Part shown: positions 37,258-45,553 of the stretch, piece after piece
Layout of the letters: each line of letters begins with the position of its first letter
How positions within the stretch are numbered: the first letter of the stretch is position 1
Source of the DNA: Desulfovibrio sp. JY
GTDB taxonomy: Bacteria > Desulfobacterota > Desulfovibrionia > Desulfovibrionales > Desulfovibrionaceae
Assembly: GCA_021730285.1 (NCBI GenBank)
Contig: CP082962.1
Span: forward strand, 3,853,501 to 3,917,500
Direction: 5' to 3'
DNA length: 64,000 nucleotides
The notes under the pieces: model-generated
Databases searched by the model: none
Seen by the model: only the letters and a program-made list of their open reading frames with translations
Told to the model about the DNA's origin: nothing
Position numbers and translations under genes: made by a program

Positions 37258-37368
37258 CGCCGGTATGGCCCGAGGCCGGTTTACCCCGGCAAAAAAGAAA
37301 AACCGCCATGCCGCGCGTCGCCCCGCGTCGGGCGACTGACGGGCATTTGCAAGCACAGGAGAAAAGCC

Positions 37369-37752
37369 ATGGCCGCCAACAAGGAAATGCGCATCCTGGT
37401 CGTCGACGATTTTTCCACCATGCGCCGCATCATAAAGAATATTCTCAGGCAGTTGGGTTTCAACAACATCATCGAGGCCGACGACGGCAGCACCGCCTGG
37501 GAAACCCTCAATAAAGACAAGGTCGATTTTATCATCTCCGATTGGAACATGCCCAAGATGCCGGGCATCGAACTGCTGCGCAAGGTGCGTTCCAGCGAGG
37601 AATTCGTCGATACGCCGTTCCTCATGGTCACGGCCGAAGCCCAGCAGGAAAACATCATCGAAGCCGTCCAGGCCAAGGTCTCCAATTACATTGTCAAACC
37701 CTTCACGGCGGAGACCCTCGGCCAGAAGATAGACAAGATTTTCGAAAAGTAA
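37369..37752 (+). CDS. cheY: Chemotaxis response regulator CheY
   Basis: 127 residues, a single receiver domain: acidic pocket VVDDFSTMRRI, phosphorylated Asp58 in ISDWNMPKMPG, Thr in VTAEA and KPF near residue 108. This is the classical single-domain CheY that binds the flagellar switch. It lies 111 bases after fliA, away from cheA on the opposite strand, and is the obvious partner for that CheA. Confidence 0.95.
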   Translation: MAANKEMRILVVDDFSTMRRIIKNILRQLGFNNIIEADDGSTAWETLNKDKVDFIISDWNMPKMPGIELLRKVRSSEEFVDTPFLMVTAEAQQENIIEAVQAKVSNYIVKPFTAETLGQKIDKIFEK

Positions 37753-37901
37753 TCCGCTTGCCGTCAGGCTTAGGCCCACGCGCCATGTGTGTGGGGTGAG
37801 GGACAGGCGCAGCCGCCAGGGCCCTTCACGGGACGGTCTGCTGCGTTGCGGCCCAACGCCCTGTCCTCGCGACGCGAAGCGGCATACGCCACGAGGCATC
37901 C

Positions 37902-38606
37902 ATGGCTGTCGACGACGGTCTCGAGTCCCAGGTCAAGGCCAAGCTCGACGACAGCGAGCTGTCCGACGACCTCCCCAAGGCGCTGCAAAAGGTCGACCTC
38001 GACCTCGACGATGCGCCCTTTCTCGAAGACGAGGAAGAGGCCCCCGCCGCCGAGGAAGGCCAAGCCGAGGAATCGACGCCGTTCCCGATCGAGGCCGAAG
38101 AGAAAAAGCCTTCCCGCAAAAAAAAGCTCATTTTGATCGTCGCGCCGGTGCTGCTGCTCGTCATCGGCGCGGCCGTCTTTTTTCTGCTGCACAAAAAGCC
38201 CGCGCCGCCCCCGGCTCCGGTCGAGGAGACGCCGCCGGTCGAGCAGGCCCCGCCGCCCCCGGAACCGGTGCCCACGCCGCCGGAACCGCCCGCGCCCAAG
38301 CAGGAAATCGTCATACCCATGGAACCCTTCCTCGTGGAGTTGACCGACTCCCAGGGCCGCACGCGATTTCTCACCATCCGCTTCACGGCCGTGACCCAGG
38401 AAAAAGCCGTGGAGCTGGAATTCAAGCGCAACATCATTGTCCTGCGCGACGCCGTGTATTATTATCTGAAGAATAAGAAATTGGAGTTTTTGACCGATAA
38501 GAACAATGCCGATGTCCTGAAAAAAGACGTGCTGTCGGTCATAAACCAGTTTATCGGAGCTCAACCGTTGGATAACCTGCTTATCGAGGATTACCTGGTG
38601 AAGTAG
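37902..38606 (+). CDS. fliL: Flagellar basal-body protein FliL
   Basis: 234 residues. An unusually long acidic N-terminal cytoplasmic part (residues 1-70), one membrane helix (about 75-97), a Pro-rich stretch (about 100-130), then the FliL periplasmic domain (about 135-234), ending in a DYLVK tail. FliL surrounds the stator complex and supports torque. The 149-base gap after cheY holds no gene that could be recognised. Confidence 0.88.
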   Translation: MAVDDGLESQVKAKLDDSELSDDLPKALQKVDLDLDDAPFLEDEEEAPAAEEGQAEESTPFPIEAEEKKPSRKKKLILIVAPVLLLVIGAAVFFLLHKKPAPPPAPVEETPPVEQAPPPPEPVPTPPEPPAPKQEIVIPMEPFLVELTDSQGRTRFLTIRFTAVTQEKAVELEFKRNIIVLRDAVYYYLKNKKLEFLTDKNNADVLKKDVLSVINQFIGAQPLDNLLIEDYLVK

Positions 38607-38921
38607 ATGTCCATCGATTTGACCACAATCTTCCAGGCCATGCCCTACGTGCAAAACGTGGCCCATGCCGAATTGGTCCAGCCGGACGCCGCCCTGGCCT
38701 CCGCGCAGGTGCTGGCCCAGCAGGCCCTGGCCGAGCAACGCAAGCAGCCCCAGCGCATCGAAGAACAAAGCGCCATGGATTCCGTCGGCGACGAACGCCA
38801 GCGCCAAGCCGGCGGCGAGCAACAGCATCGCCCGCGTCGCCACCCCGAGCCGGAGCCCGAGGAAACCCAGGCCAGCAATACGTCGCCGTTTGCCGGCCAG
38901 ATCATCAACCTGAAAATATAA
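38607..38921 (+). CDS. Small hydrophilic protein in flagellar cluster, unknown function
   Basis: 104 residues beginning with ATG directly after the fliL stop codon. N-terminal 30 residues are mildly hydrophobic helices; the middle and C-terminal half are rich in Gln, Glu, Arg and Pro and look unstructured. A final NLKI tail is hydrophobic. No known domain recognised. Zero spacing to fliL indicates it belongs to the flagellar operon. Confidence 0.6.
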   Translation: MSIDLTTIFQAMPYVQNVAHAELVQPDAALASAQVLAQQALAEQRKQPQRIEEQSAMDSVGDERQRQAGGEQQHRPRRHPEPEPEETQASNTSPFAGQIINLKI

Positions 38922-39032
38922 GGACTCGCGCGGCCGGAGACGTCGCCACAGGCCCGGGGTCGGCGGCGGCCGCCGTCCATGGCCTGTTCCGCTTACGCCC
39001 TGCCTCCCCGCGCCGGCCCGGATATCCGCCTC

Positions 39033-39452
39033 ATGAATGGCTATTCCACCCTCGTCATCTTTCTGACCGTCTGCGAACTGGCCCTGCTCCTTTTGGTGGT
39101 GCTTTTTTTCTCCCGGCTGCGCCGGTCCGAGGATCTGCTGGCCAAGATGCAGAAAAACCAGGACGGGCTCCTCAAAAAACTCGACTTCAACGCCAGGCTC
39201 GAACAAGAGCTGGTGGGCAGCTTCCGGCAACGGCAGGCGGAGCTGGCCGAGCTCGACCAGAAGCTGGAGCAGCGCCGCGGTGAACTGGAGAAGCTGGTCA
39301 AAAAAGCCGAAGAATGCATCCGGTCACCGGATTTTTTGCGCCAGATCATCCTCAACGGCTCCCGCCGGGGCCAGTCCCCCGTGGCCCTGGCCAAGGCCAC
39401 CGGCCTGTCCCGGGAAGAAGTGGAACTGATCCTGGCCCAGGAAAAGCTGTAA
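39033..39452 (+). CDS. Single-pass membrane protein with coiled coil, flagellar cluster
   Basis: 139 residues from the ATG at 39033; the frame opens earlier (38979) without a ribosome site. One membrane helix (about 6-25), then a long coiled coil (about 30-95) and a C-terminal compact part (SPVALAKATGLSREEVELILAQEKL) that resembles a helix-turn-helix or SMC-associated tip. Resembles small DUF-type proteins found with flagellar export genes. Last gene of the cluster; palindromes follow at once. Confidence 0.6.
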   Translation: MNGYSTLVIFLTVCELALLLLVVLFFSRLRRSEDLLAKMQKNQDGLLKKLDFNARLEQELVGSFRQRQAELAELDQKLEQRRGELEKLVKKAEECIRSPDFLRQIILNGSRRGQSPVALAKATGLSREEVELILAQEKL

Positions 39453-39455
39453 TAG

Positions 39456-39480
39456 GCAGGAGAGGCTCTGCCTCTCCTGC
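39456..39480. repeat. Hairpin after flagellar cluster
   Basis: Inverted repeat with 11-base arms (GCAGGAGAGGC) and a TCT loop, four bases after the stop of the last flagellar-cluster gene. GC-rich but not followed by a T tract, so termination here would be atypical. It precedes the larger composite palindromic element. Confidence 0.6.
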
Positions 39481-39489
39481 ACCTCTCCG

Positions 39490-39823
39490 CCAGGGCGCTG
39501 CCCTGGACCCGCCGGGGGACTTGATGTCCCCCGGACCCCCTTTTACCGGGTTGGGATGGTGAGGTGGGAGTGTGGTCGGGTCAGGTTGGTTTGGTATTGT
39601 CGGACAGCGGGACGCCGTATGTTAGTTGCCGCAATCGGCCCGGCGACACGAGGCGCTCACGCGCCTCGACGCCGGACGCGATTGCGGCAACAACCGCGCC
39701 AGCGGCGAAGCGCCGCATAAAAGACATGAAATAAGGACATTACCCCACCATCAAGAGTTTTTGGGGAGGGTGGGGGTCCGGGGGAGGGAACCCCTTTTTG
39801 CAAAAAGGGGTTCCCTCCCCCGG
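39490..39823. repeat. Composite palindromic element C, copy 1
   Basis: Five modules in order: palindrome CCAGGGCGCTGCCCTGG (39490-39506); hairpin CCGGGGGA...TCCCCCGG with a CTTGATG centre (39512-39534); a 67-base near-palindrome (39625-39691) with ends GTTGCCGCAATC/GATTGCGGCAAC; a GCGCCAGCGGCGAAGCGCCGCA hairpin at about 39697-39718; and a perfect 22-2-22 palindrome (39778-39823) built on CCGGGGGAGGGAACCCC. The same modules occur in the same order, inverted, at 49417-49735. No protein is encoded. Confidence 0.85.
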
Positions 39824-39832
39824 TTCACAACT

Positions 39833-40675
39833 ATGCCATACAGCAACACACAGGCTTTCCGGCGCGGACACAAGGTTGGGCAGACCGTCCAGGGAAGACT
39901 CCTCTCGCCCGGACCCGGAGGCCTTTTCTGGGTGGTGGTGTCCGGCATCAAGCTTCTGGCCAGCCTGGATCACGAGCCCGTGCCCGGTCGCGAATTGACC
40001 TTTCGCATCGAGGCCCTCGAGCCGGAACTGGTTTTAAAGGACATCACCCCGCCGCCCAGTTCCGCCACGGAGCCGGGCCTGCTCCTTGCCGGCATCGCCG
40101 CCGCGCGGACCCGTTTCGAGCGCCACTTGCCCCGATTTGCGCCGCCGCCCTGCCCGCCGCTGGACTTGACCGCCGCGCGTCGTCTTTTCCACGCTTGGCT
40201 GGCTGGCGATACCACCGCGCGCGCGGATTTCAGCGCCGTCCAGGAGCTTTTCCGGCTGGCCCGGACCTTCGTACCCCGCGCCGAGGGGCGTCCGCGCTAC
40301 CTTCCCTGGGTCTTTCCCGGGCTCACCCAGGCCGAAGCCCTGACCGCGCGTCTTTCCCCGGAGGAAGGCGGCCCGGGATTTCGTCTGCGCCTTTTCGGCC
40401 ACCTCCCCAACCTGGGCCCTATCGCCGTCGAGGCCAGCCATCACCCCACCACCCGGGAAGCGCCGGCCCGCACCGTCTACCGGCTCATGCTCGAACGCCC
40501 GCAAGAGGCCGCCGACTGCATGGCCATGCTGGTCGACCTGCGCTTCGGCAAGGCCGTCCTGGCCCCGGCGTGCCTGTCCGCCGGAGCGCTGCCCGCACCG
40601 CTTGCCGCCGGGTTCCTGGCCCGGATCGTGGCCGCAACTTCCCGGCCCTTTACGGGGCTTCGCCTTCGCGTATAA
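39833..40675 (+). CDS. Hypothetical protein, possibly flagellar hook-length-control-like
   Basis: 280 residues from the ATG at 39833, ten bases past the 46-base palindrome. There is no clear ribosome site, so the hairpin may affect initiation. The N-terminal section is beta-rich (GGLFWVVVSG), the middle is Pro/Ala-rich, and the C-terminal part holds LPNLGPIAVEA followed by a hydrophobic strand pattern, faintly like the FliK C-terminal domain. No firm family match. It precedes the UbiD gene by 53 bases. Confidence 0.5.
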   Translation: MPYSNTQAFRRGHKVGQTVQGRLLSPGPGGLFWVVVSGIKLLASLDHEPVPGRELTFRIEALEPELVLKDITPPPSSATEPGLLLAGIAAARTRFERHLPRFAPPPCPPLDLTAARRLFHAWLAGDTTARADFSAVQELFRLARTFVPRAEGRPRYLPWVFPGLTQAEALTARLSPEEGGPGFRLRLFGHLPNLGPIAVEASHHPTTREAPARTVYRLMLERPQEAADCMAMLVDLRFGKAVLAPACLSAGALPAPLAAGFLARIVAATSRPFTGLRLRV

Positions 40676-40728
40676 ATATGGGGACCGGCCGGCGCGGCCC
40701 AATCCACCGACCTCTGGAGCGTTTCCCC

Positions 40729-42174
40729 ATGGCGTACAAGGACTTGCAGGAATTTTTGCGGCTTCTGGAAAAAAAAGGCGAACTGCGGCGCGTAAAGCCC
40801 GAACTGGACCCGTATTTGGAAATCGCCGAGGTCACGGACCGGGTGTCCAAGGCCGTCGGTCCGGCCCTCTACTTCGAACACCCCAAGGGATCACGCTTTC
40901 CGGTGGTCACCAATGCCTTCGGCTCGTTTCCCCGCATGCACCTGGCCCTTGATTGCGACAACCTCGACGCCCTGGGACACCGCATCGACGCCGTGCTGGA
41001 GATGGAAAAACCGGATGGGCTCATCGACAAGCTCAAGATGCTGCCCAAGCTGGCCAAGATGGCCGGCATCTTCCCCAAGACCGTCAATTCCGGCCGCTGC
41101 CAGGATGTCGTTTTGACCGGCGACGACGTGGACCTGTCCCTCCTGCCGGTGCTGACCACCTGGCCCGGCGATGCCGGCCCCTTCATCACCCTGCCCGTGG
41201 TCGTCACCAAGGACCCGGAAAGCGGCAAGCGCAACGTGGGCATGTACCGCATGCAGGTCTTCGACAAGAACACCACCGGCATGCACTGGCACCGCCACAA
41301 GGGCGGGGCCTACCACTACCATCTGGCGGAAAAGCGCGGCGAGCGCCTGCCCCTGGCCGTGGCCATCGGCCCGGACCCGGCCTGCACCTATGCCGCCACC
41401 GCCCCGCTGCCGGACGACATCGACGAATTTCTCTTCGCCGGTTACCTGCGCCAGGCCCCGGTGGAGCTTGTCCAGTGCAAGACCGTGGACTTGCAAGTGC
41501 CGGCCTCGAGCCAGTTCGTGCTGGAAGGCTACGTGGACCCGGGCGAACGCCGCCGCGAGGGGCCGTTCGGCGACCACACCGGCTATTACTCCCTGGCCGA
41601 CGACTATCCCGTATTCCACGTCACGGCGCTCACCCATCGCAAGGACGCCGTCTATCCGGCGACCCTCGTCGGCCCGCCGCCCATGGAGGACTGCTACATG
41701 GGCAAGGCCACCGAACGTCTGTTTTTGCCGCTCATAAAAAAGCAGCTTCCGGAAATCGTGGACATGAGCCTGCCGCTTGAAGGCGTGTTCCACAACTTCT
41801 GTTTCGTCTCCATCGACAAGCGCTATCCCGGCCAGACGCGCAAGATCATGTACGCCATCTGGGGCCTTGGGCAGATGATGTTCACCAAGATCATCGTGGT
41901 GGTCGATGCCGGGGTCAACGTGCAAAATACGTCCGAGGTGCTCTGGCGGCTCGGCAACAATGTCGATCCCCGGCGCGACATCATCATCGTCGACGGGCCT
42001 CTCGACGCCCTGGACCATGCCTCGCCCACGCCTTTTTACGGCGGCAAGATCGGCATCGACGCCACGAAAAAGGGCCCCGAGGAAGGTCATATGCGCGAAT
42101 GGCCCGATTCGCTGGTCATGTCCCGGGAGGTCAAGGGCCGCATCGACGCGCTGTGGAACGAACTGGGGCTGTGA
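40729..42174 (+). CDS. ubiD: UbiD family decarboxylase
   Basis: 481 residues, full UbiD length. The prenyl-FMN-binding and active-site region is recognisable: GMYRMQVFDKNTTGMHWHRHKGG and the EGPFGDHTGYYS segment with the catalytic Glu/Arg set. Family enzymes reversibly decarboxylate aromatic or alpha,beta-unsaturated acids with prenylated FMN. In this group the likely role is a step of menaquinone (futalosine) synthesis, an inference. The ATG follows GGAGCGTTTCCCC. ubiX is not in the window. Confidence 0.88.
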   Translation: MAYKDLQEFLRLLEKKGELRRVKPELDPYLEIAEVTDRVSKAVGPALYFEHPKGSRFPVVTNAFGSFPRMHLALDCDNLDALGHRIDAVLEMEKPDGLIDKLKMLPKLAKMAGIFPKTVNSGRCQDVVLTGDDVDLSLLPVLTTWPGDAGPFITLPVVVTKDPESGKRNVGMYRMQVFDKNTTGMHWHRHKGGAYHYHLAEKRGERLPLAVAIGPDPACTYAATAPLPDDIDEFLFAGYLRQAPVELVQCKTVDLQVPASSQFVLEGYVDPGERRREGPFGDHTGYYSLADDYPVFHVTALTHRKDAVYPATLVGPPPMEDCYMGKATERLFLPLIKKQLPEIVDMSLPLEGVFHNFCFVSIDKRYPGQTRKIMYAIWGLGQMMFTKIIVVVDAGVNVQNTSEVLWRLGNNVDPRRDIIIVDGPLDALDHASPTPFYGGKIGIDATKKGPEEGHMREWPDSLVMSREVKGRIDALWNELGL

Positions 42175-42176
42175 CC

Positions 42177-42767
42177 ATGACCGTGGACAAAGCAATCATC
42201 CGCTGCCCATGGTGCGGCGATCTCGACCTCTACGTACGCTACCACGATACGGAATGGGGCGTGCCGCTGCACGACGACCGGGCGCTGTTCGAGCTGCTCA
42301 TCCTCGAAGGCGCTCAGGCCGGTCTGTCGTGGCTGACCATCCTCAAGCGCCGGGAAGGTTACCGGGCCGCCTACGAGGGTTTCGACCCGGCGCGTGTGGC
42401 CGACTACGACGCGCCAAAGCTCGCCGCCCTGGCGGAGGATGCCCGCATCATCCGCAACAAGGCCAAGATCAAGGCCTCGGTGGCCAACGCCCAGGCATTT
42501 CTCGCCGTCCAGGAGGCCTTCGGCTCCTTTGACGCCTACCTCTGGCGCTTTGTCGACGGACGGCCCATCGTCAACCATTTCTCGGAGTTGCGGCAGGTCC
42601 CCGCCACCACGCCCCTGGCCGAACAGATCAGCCGCGACCTCAAATCCCGGGGATTTTCCTTTGTCGGCCCGACCTGCGTCTACGCCTTTCTCCAGTCGGC
42701 AGGCCTCGTCAACGACCATCTGACCGGCTGTTTCCGCCACAAGGAACTGGCCGGAGCCGTCCGATGA
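42177..42767 (+). CDS. tag: DNA-3-methyladenine glycosylase I
   Basis: 196 residues, normal for Tag. Excises 3-methyladenine from DNA. The zinc snap at the ends is visible: Cys10 in RCPWCG, His23 in YHDTEWG, and the C-terminal GCFRH segment. LILEGAQAGLSWLTILKRR (about 38-56) is the helix-hairpin-helix/active-site core with the conserved Glu and Trp. Start ATG lies two bases after the ubiD stop; its stop overlaps the next gene (ATGA). Confidence 0.94.
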   Translation: MTVDKAIIRCPWCGDLDLYVRYHDTEWGVPLHDDRALFELLILEGAQAGLSWLTILKRREGYRAAYEGFDPARVADYDAPKLAALAEDARIIRNKAKIKASVANAQAFLAVQEAFGSFDAYLWRFVDGRPIVNHFSELRQVPATTPLAEQISRDLKSRGFSFVGPTCVYAFLQSAGLVNDHLTGCFRHKELAGAVR

Positions 42768-43264
42768 CCCAGGGACCGCTTTCCCGCCCGCCGATTTACA
42801 CGCTGGGCCACGACAACCATGACCGGGCCGTCTTCCTGAGCCTGCTCACCCGCCATGGCGTCAACATGCTTATCGACGTGCGGGCCGAGCCCTACTCACG
42901 CCACCTGCCGCATTTTTGCAGGAACGCTCTGACGGCGTCGCTCAAGTCCTGGGGCGTGGGCTATCTTTTTTGCGGCCGCGAACTCGGGGGACGGGGGACG
43001 TCCGTGGTGGACGCTGTGTCGTTTTGTCGAGGCATCGACCGGGTGATCGCGGCTTGGCGGCAGGCCTACCGGCTGGCCCTGGTCTGCGCCGAGGAGGACC
43101 CCAGGCGTTGCCACCGGGCCTGGCGCATCGCTCCGGCGCTGCTTTCCCGGGGTGCCCGGGTGGTGCATATCCGGGGAGACGGTCGGCTCGAACCCCACAC
43201 CCCGGCCTGGGCCGATTATGCCGTTTCCTGTGCGACAGCGATGCCAACGCAAGAGATATCATAG
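42764..43264 (+). CDS. DUF488 family protein
   Basis: 166 residues. Family features: TLGHDNHDRAVFLSLLTRHGVNMLIDVRAEPYSR at the N terminus, GRELGGRG, and CAEEDPRRCHRAWRIAP with a conserved Cys-His pair. DUF488 proteins often adjoin DNA-repair or stress genes, and here it overlaps tag by four bases, consistent with a repair-linked role; the biochemical activity of the family is not established. Confidence 0.88.
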   Translation: MTQGPLSRPPIYTLGHDNHDRAVFLSLLTRHGVNMLIDVRAEPYSRHLPHFCRNALTASLKSWGVGYLFCGRELGGRGTSVVDAVSFCRGIDRVIAAWRQAYRLALVCAEEDPRRCHRAWRIAPALLSRGARVVHIRGDGRLEPHTPAWADYAVSCATAMPTQEIS

Positions 43265-43283
43265 CAATATTGTTAATATTTTA

Positions 43284-43303
43284 ATCATAACCAAGGTTAT
43301 GAT
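43284..43303. promoter_or_regulatory. 20-bp palindrome, candidate operator or weak terminator
   Basis: ATCATAACC and its exact complement separated by AA, in a locally AT-rich stretch (43260-43310) that contrasts with the surrounding GC-rich DNA. It is followed on the plus strand by TTTTTATTT, so it could be a weak intrinsic terminator for the DUF488 transcript. Equally its form fits a dimeric repressor site ahead of the small gene at 43410. Confidence 0.45.
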
Positions 43304-43409
43304 TTTTATTTCGATCAGGCCTTGCCCGCCCGCTTTTGGACAGTTCAAGGTCAAAACCCACACGCGGCAGGCACGACGAAGGCCGCCGGACAGAAAAAGG
43401 AAAGAAGAC

Positions 43410-43667
43410 GTGAGCGAGGACCCCAAGGAGACGCAAGCGCAATGGGTGACGGTGTCGAGCTTTTATCGCCCCGAGGAACCCGAGGCCGGCTTCGAGGATA
43501 TTCTGGCTTCCGAGGAGGCCAGGTGGGCGGACACGGCCAGGCAGGCCGGCCTTGCGCCCAAGGAACATGTCCGGGTGCGACGCGGCGAAGAGGAAGTGAC
43601 CATCGAGGTCAGCCAGGCCCTGGACGCTGTCTTCACGCCCGTCCAGACCTTATGGAAGGCGCAATAA
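43410..43667 (+). CDS. Small acidic protein of unknown function
   Basis: 85 residues from the GTG at 43410, preceded by AAGGAAAGAAGAC. The frame runs open upstream to 43152 but overlaps DUF488 in another frame. Sequence is Glu-rich, with SSFYRPEEPEAGFEDIL, and ends in TPVQTLWKAQ. No domain, signal peptide or Cys. An AT-rich palindrome upstream may regulate it. Confidence 0.5.
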   Translation: MSEDPKETQAQWVTVSSFYRPEEPEAGFEDILASEEARWADTARQAGLAPKEHVRVRRGEEEVTIEVSQALDAVFTPVQTLWKAQ

Positions 43668-44197
43668 AGGGAGGGAGGGGAGAAACGGCGCGAGAGGGGA
43701 AATCCTGTGGAACGAGGGTTCTCCCGAAGAATCGCCACTGCCGTGGAGAGCGCGCCAGGACGCGGTTTCCACCGACAACTCTCTTCCCTGCCTGAAAATA
43801 CTTCCCGCGACACTTGACCTTTCCAGCATTCTCTCTCTACAATTACACGCATGAAGTTTACATCCCCGCTCTGTCCATCCAGTCCGCGCCGTTATGGACG
43901 TCGTCCTGACAGCGTATGGCTCGACGGCTTGGGGAACGCATCCCTGCCGCCCACTTCCGCCTTACTCTCCCGTCTTGACGGGAACGCCGCCGCATTCGCA
44001 TCCGCCGCCGCAGCCGTTGCTGGATAGCCGAGCCGCGCTTCCAGGCGCCCGCTCGGCTGATCCTCGTGATCCGGAACAACTCGTTGGCCTTGGCCATGCA
44101 GTCGCGACCGCCCGCCGCCCCGCCGTTTTACGTGCGGTGCTTCGCCGCCGGCCGTGACGCCGTTCGCTTCCAGAATATCCAGCACGGAGAAAATAGC
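43668..44197. other. Gap with degenerate hairpin B, a sigma-70-like promoter and a long leader
   Basis: Contains a decayed copy of hairpin B near 43690-43733 (one arm GCGCGAGAGGGG, the partner GGGTTCTCCC), then a good promoter at 43814-43843, then about 350 bases of leader before the aminotransferase. A 58-codon open frame (43851-44027, MKFTSPLCPS... ending TAG) begins just after the expected transcription start; it has no ribosome site and no recognisable features. No known riboswitch was recognised in the leader. Confidence 0.5.
43814..43843 (+). promoter_or_regulatory. Sigma-70-like promoter for aminotransferase transcript
   Basis: TTGACC (43814-43819), 18-base spacer, TACAAT (43838-43843); two close matches to the consensus hexamers in GC-rich DNA. 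Transcription would begin near 43850, giving a leader of about 350 bases before the aminotransferase start at 44198. Confidence 0.55.
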
Positions 44198-45553
44198 ATG
44201 TATTTGCCCCAGCCCGCCGACCGCCATCTCCCGGATTCCATGCCCCAGCCGTCGTTTCCCGCCGGCGCGGGCAACTCCTGTCCCATCCCCGGCTTTCGCA
44301 GCGTGCCGCGCACGGGCGTCATCCATGTCATGCACCGCGCCCAGGCGCTCGGCTTCACGTCCGAGCATCCGGAGTGGGCCAACCTGGGCCAGGGCGCCCC
44401 GTCCACTTCCGGGTTGCCCGATGCCCCCCGACGCATCGCCTGCGTCGAGTGCGCCCCCTGCGAACAGGAGTACGCGCCGGTCGCCGGCCGGCAGGATCTG
44501 CGCATGAAGGTGGCCGAATTTTACAACCACTTCCACCGCCAGGGAAAGCGTTCCAAGTACACCTGGCGCAACGTCTGCATCGCGCCGGGCGGACGGGCGG
44601 CGCTCACCCGCGTGGCCGCGGCGCTCGGCAACATCAATCTCGGCCATTTCATTCCGGACTACACGGCCTACGAGGAACTGCTGGCCGTATTTCGCTCCTT
44701 TACCCCGATCCCCATTCTCCTCGATCCCGCAACCGGCTACCGCATGGCGCCGTCCGTGCTGGAGCGCGAAATCGTCAGCCGGGGCCTCGGGGCGATCCTC
44801 ACCTCCAATCCGTCCAACCCCACGGGCCGGCTGGTGGCCGGGGACGAACTGCGGCAGTGGGTGGAGCTTTCCAGAACGTACGATTGCGCCCTGATCATGG
44901 ACGAGTTCTACTCCCATTATGTCTACGGCCGGGACGAGGCGCGGGTTTCGGCCGCGGCATTCGTGGAGGACGTGGACCAGGACCCGGTGATCGTGGTGGA
45001 CGGCGTGACCAAGAACTGGCGCTATCCCGGCTGGCGGGTCGGCTGGATCGTGGGCCCGAGCCCGGTCATCGAGGCCGTGGCCAGCGCCGGGTCGTTTCTG
45101 GACGGCGGCGCGAACCATCCGCTGCAACGCGCGGCCATGGAGTTGCTTTCCCCGGAAGTGGCCGAACGGGAAATCGCGGCCATCAAGGCGGAGTTCGGCC
45201 ACAAGCGGGACTACCTTGTGGGGGAGCTTCTCCGTCTGGGATTCGAGATCGAGGCCGAGCCGGCCGGAGGCTTTTACGTCTGGGCCAGCCTCAAGGGGCT
45301 GCCCGAGGTATTTCGCGACGCCATGGTCTTTTTCGAGAAGGCGCTGGCGGAAAAGGTCATTGTCGTGCCCGGGGCGTTTTTCGACGTGAATCCCGGGCGG
45401 CGGCGACCCCATTCCTGCTACAAGGACCACATCCGGCTGAGCTTCGGGCCGGACATGGAGGTGCTGCGACGCGGCGTGGCCGGACTGACCCGGATGCTTC
45501 GGGGCCAGGCCGTGGGCGCAAAGGACGCGAGAGGTAATGCCGAAGGCTTCTGA
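44198..45553 (+). CDS. PLP-dependent aminotransferase, class I/II fold
   Basis: 451 residues from the ATG at 44198 with GGAG nine bases upstream; the frame is open to 44066. Class I/II signatures are clear: TSNPSNPTG, a DEFYSHYVYG strand with the cofactor-binding Asp and Tyr, and a VTKNWRYPGWRVGW block with Lys272 forming the PLP Schiff base. A C-terminal HIRLSFG strand holds the carboxylate-binding Arg. The substrate is not deducible. The next gene overlaps it by 17 bases, so its product probably acts with it. Confidence 0.85.
   Translation: MYLPQPADRHLPDSMPQPSFPAGAGNSCPIPGFRSVPRTGVIHVMHRAQALGFTSEHPEWANLGQGAPSTSGLPDAPRRIACVECAPCEQEYAPVAGRQDLRMKVAEFYNHFHRQGKRSKYTWRNVCIAPGGRAALTRVAAALGNINLGHFIPDYTAYEELLAVFRSFTPIPILLDPATGYRMAPSVLEREIVSRGLGAILTSNPSNPTGRLVAGDELRQWVELSRTYDCALIMDEFYSHYVYGRDEARVSAAAFVEDVDQDPVIVVDGVTKNWRYPGWRVGWIVGPSPVIEAVASAGSFLDGGANHPLQRAAMELLSPEVAEREIAAIKAEFGHKRDYLVGELLRLGFEIEAEPAGGFYVWASLKGLPEVFRDAMVFFEKALAEKVIVVPGAFFDVNPGRRRPHSCYKDHIRLSFGPDMEVLRRGVAGLTRMLRGQAVGAKDARGNAEGF

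Noticed and set aside
39490-39823. CRISPR array
   Set aside because: Modules are palindromes of different sequence and spacing, not regularly spaced identical repeats, and no cas gene is present.
39626-39832. In-frame N-terminal extension of the gene at 39833 through the palindromic element
   Set aside because: The extension is translated from repeat palindromes only; the same palindromes in other places are in non-coding gaps.
43851-44027. 58-codon open frame in the aminotransferase leader
   Set aside because: No ribosome-binding site, Ala-rich and featureless; kept only as an observation about the leader, not called as a gene.
43892-45430. 512-codon minus-strand frame opposite the aminotransferase
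   Set aside because: No domain, His/Gly/Arg-rich; the plus-strand aminotransferase has a full set of PLP motifs.
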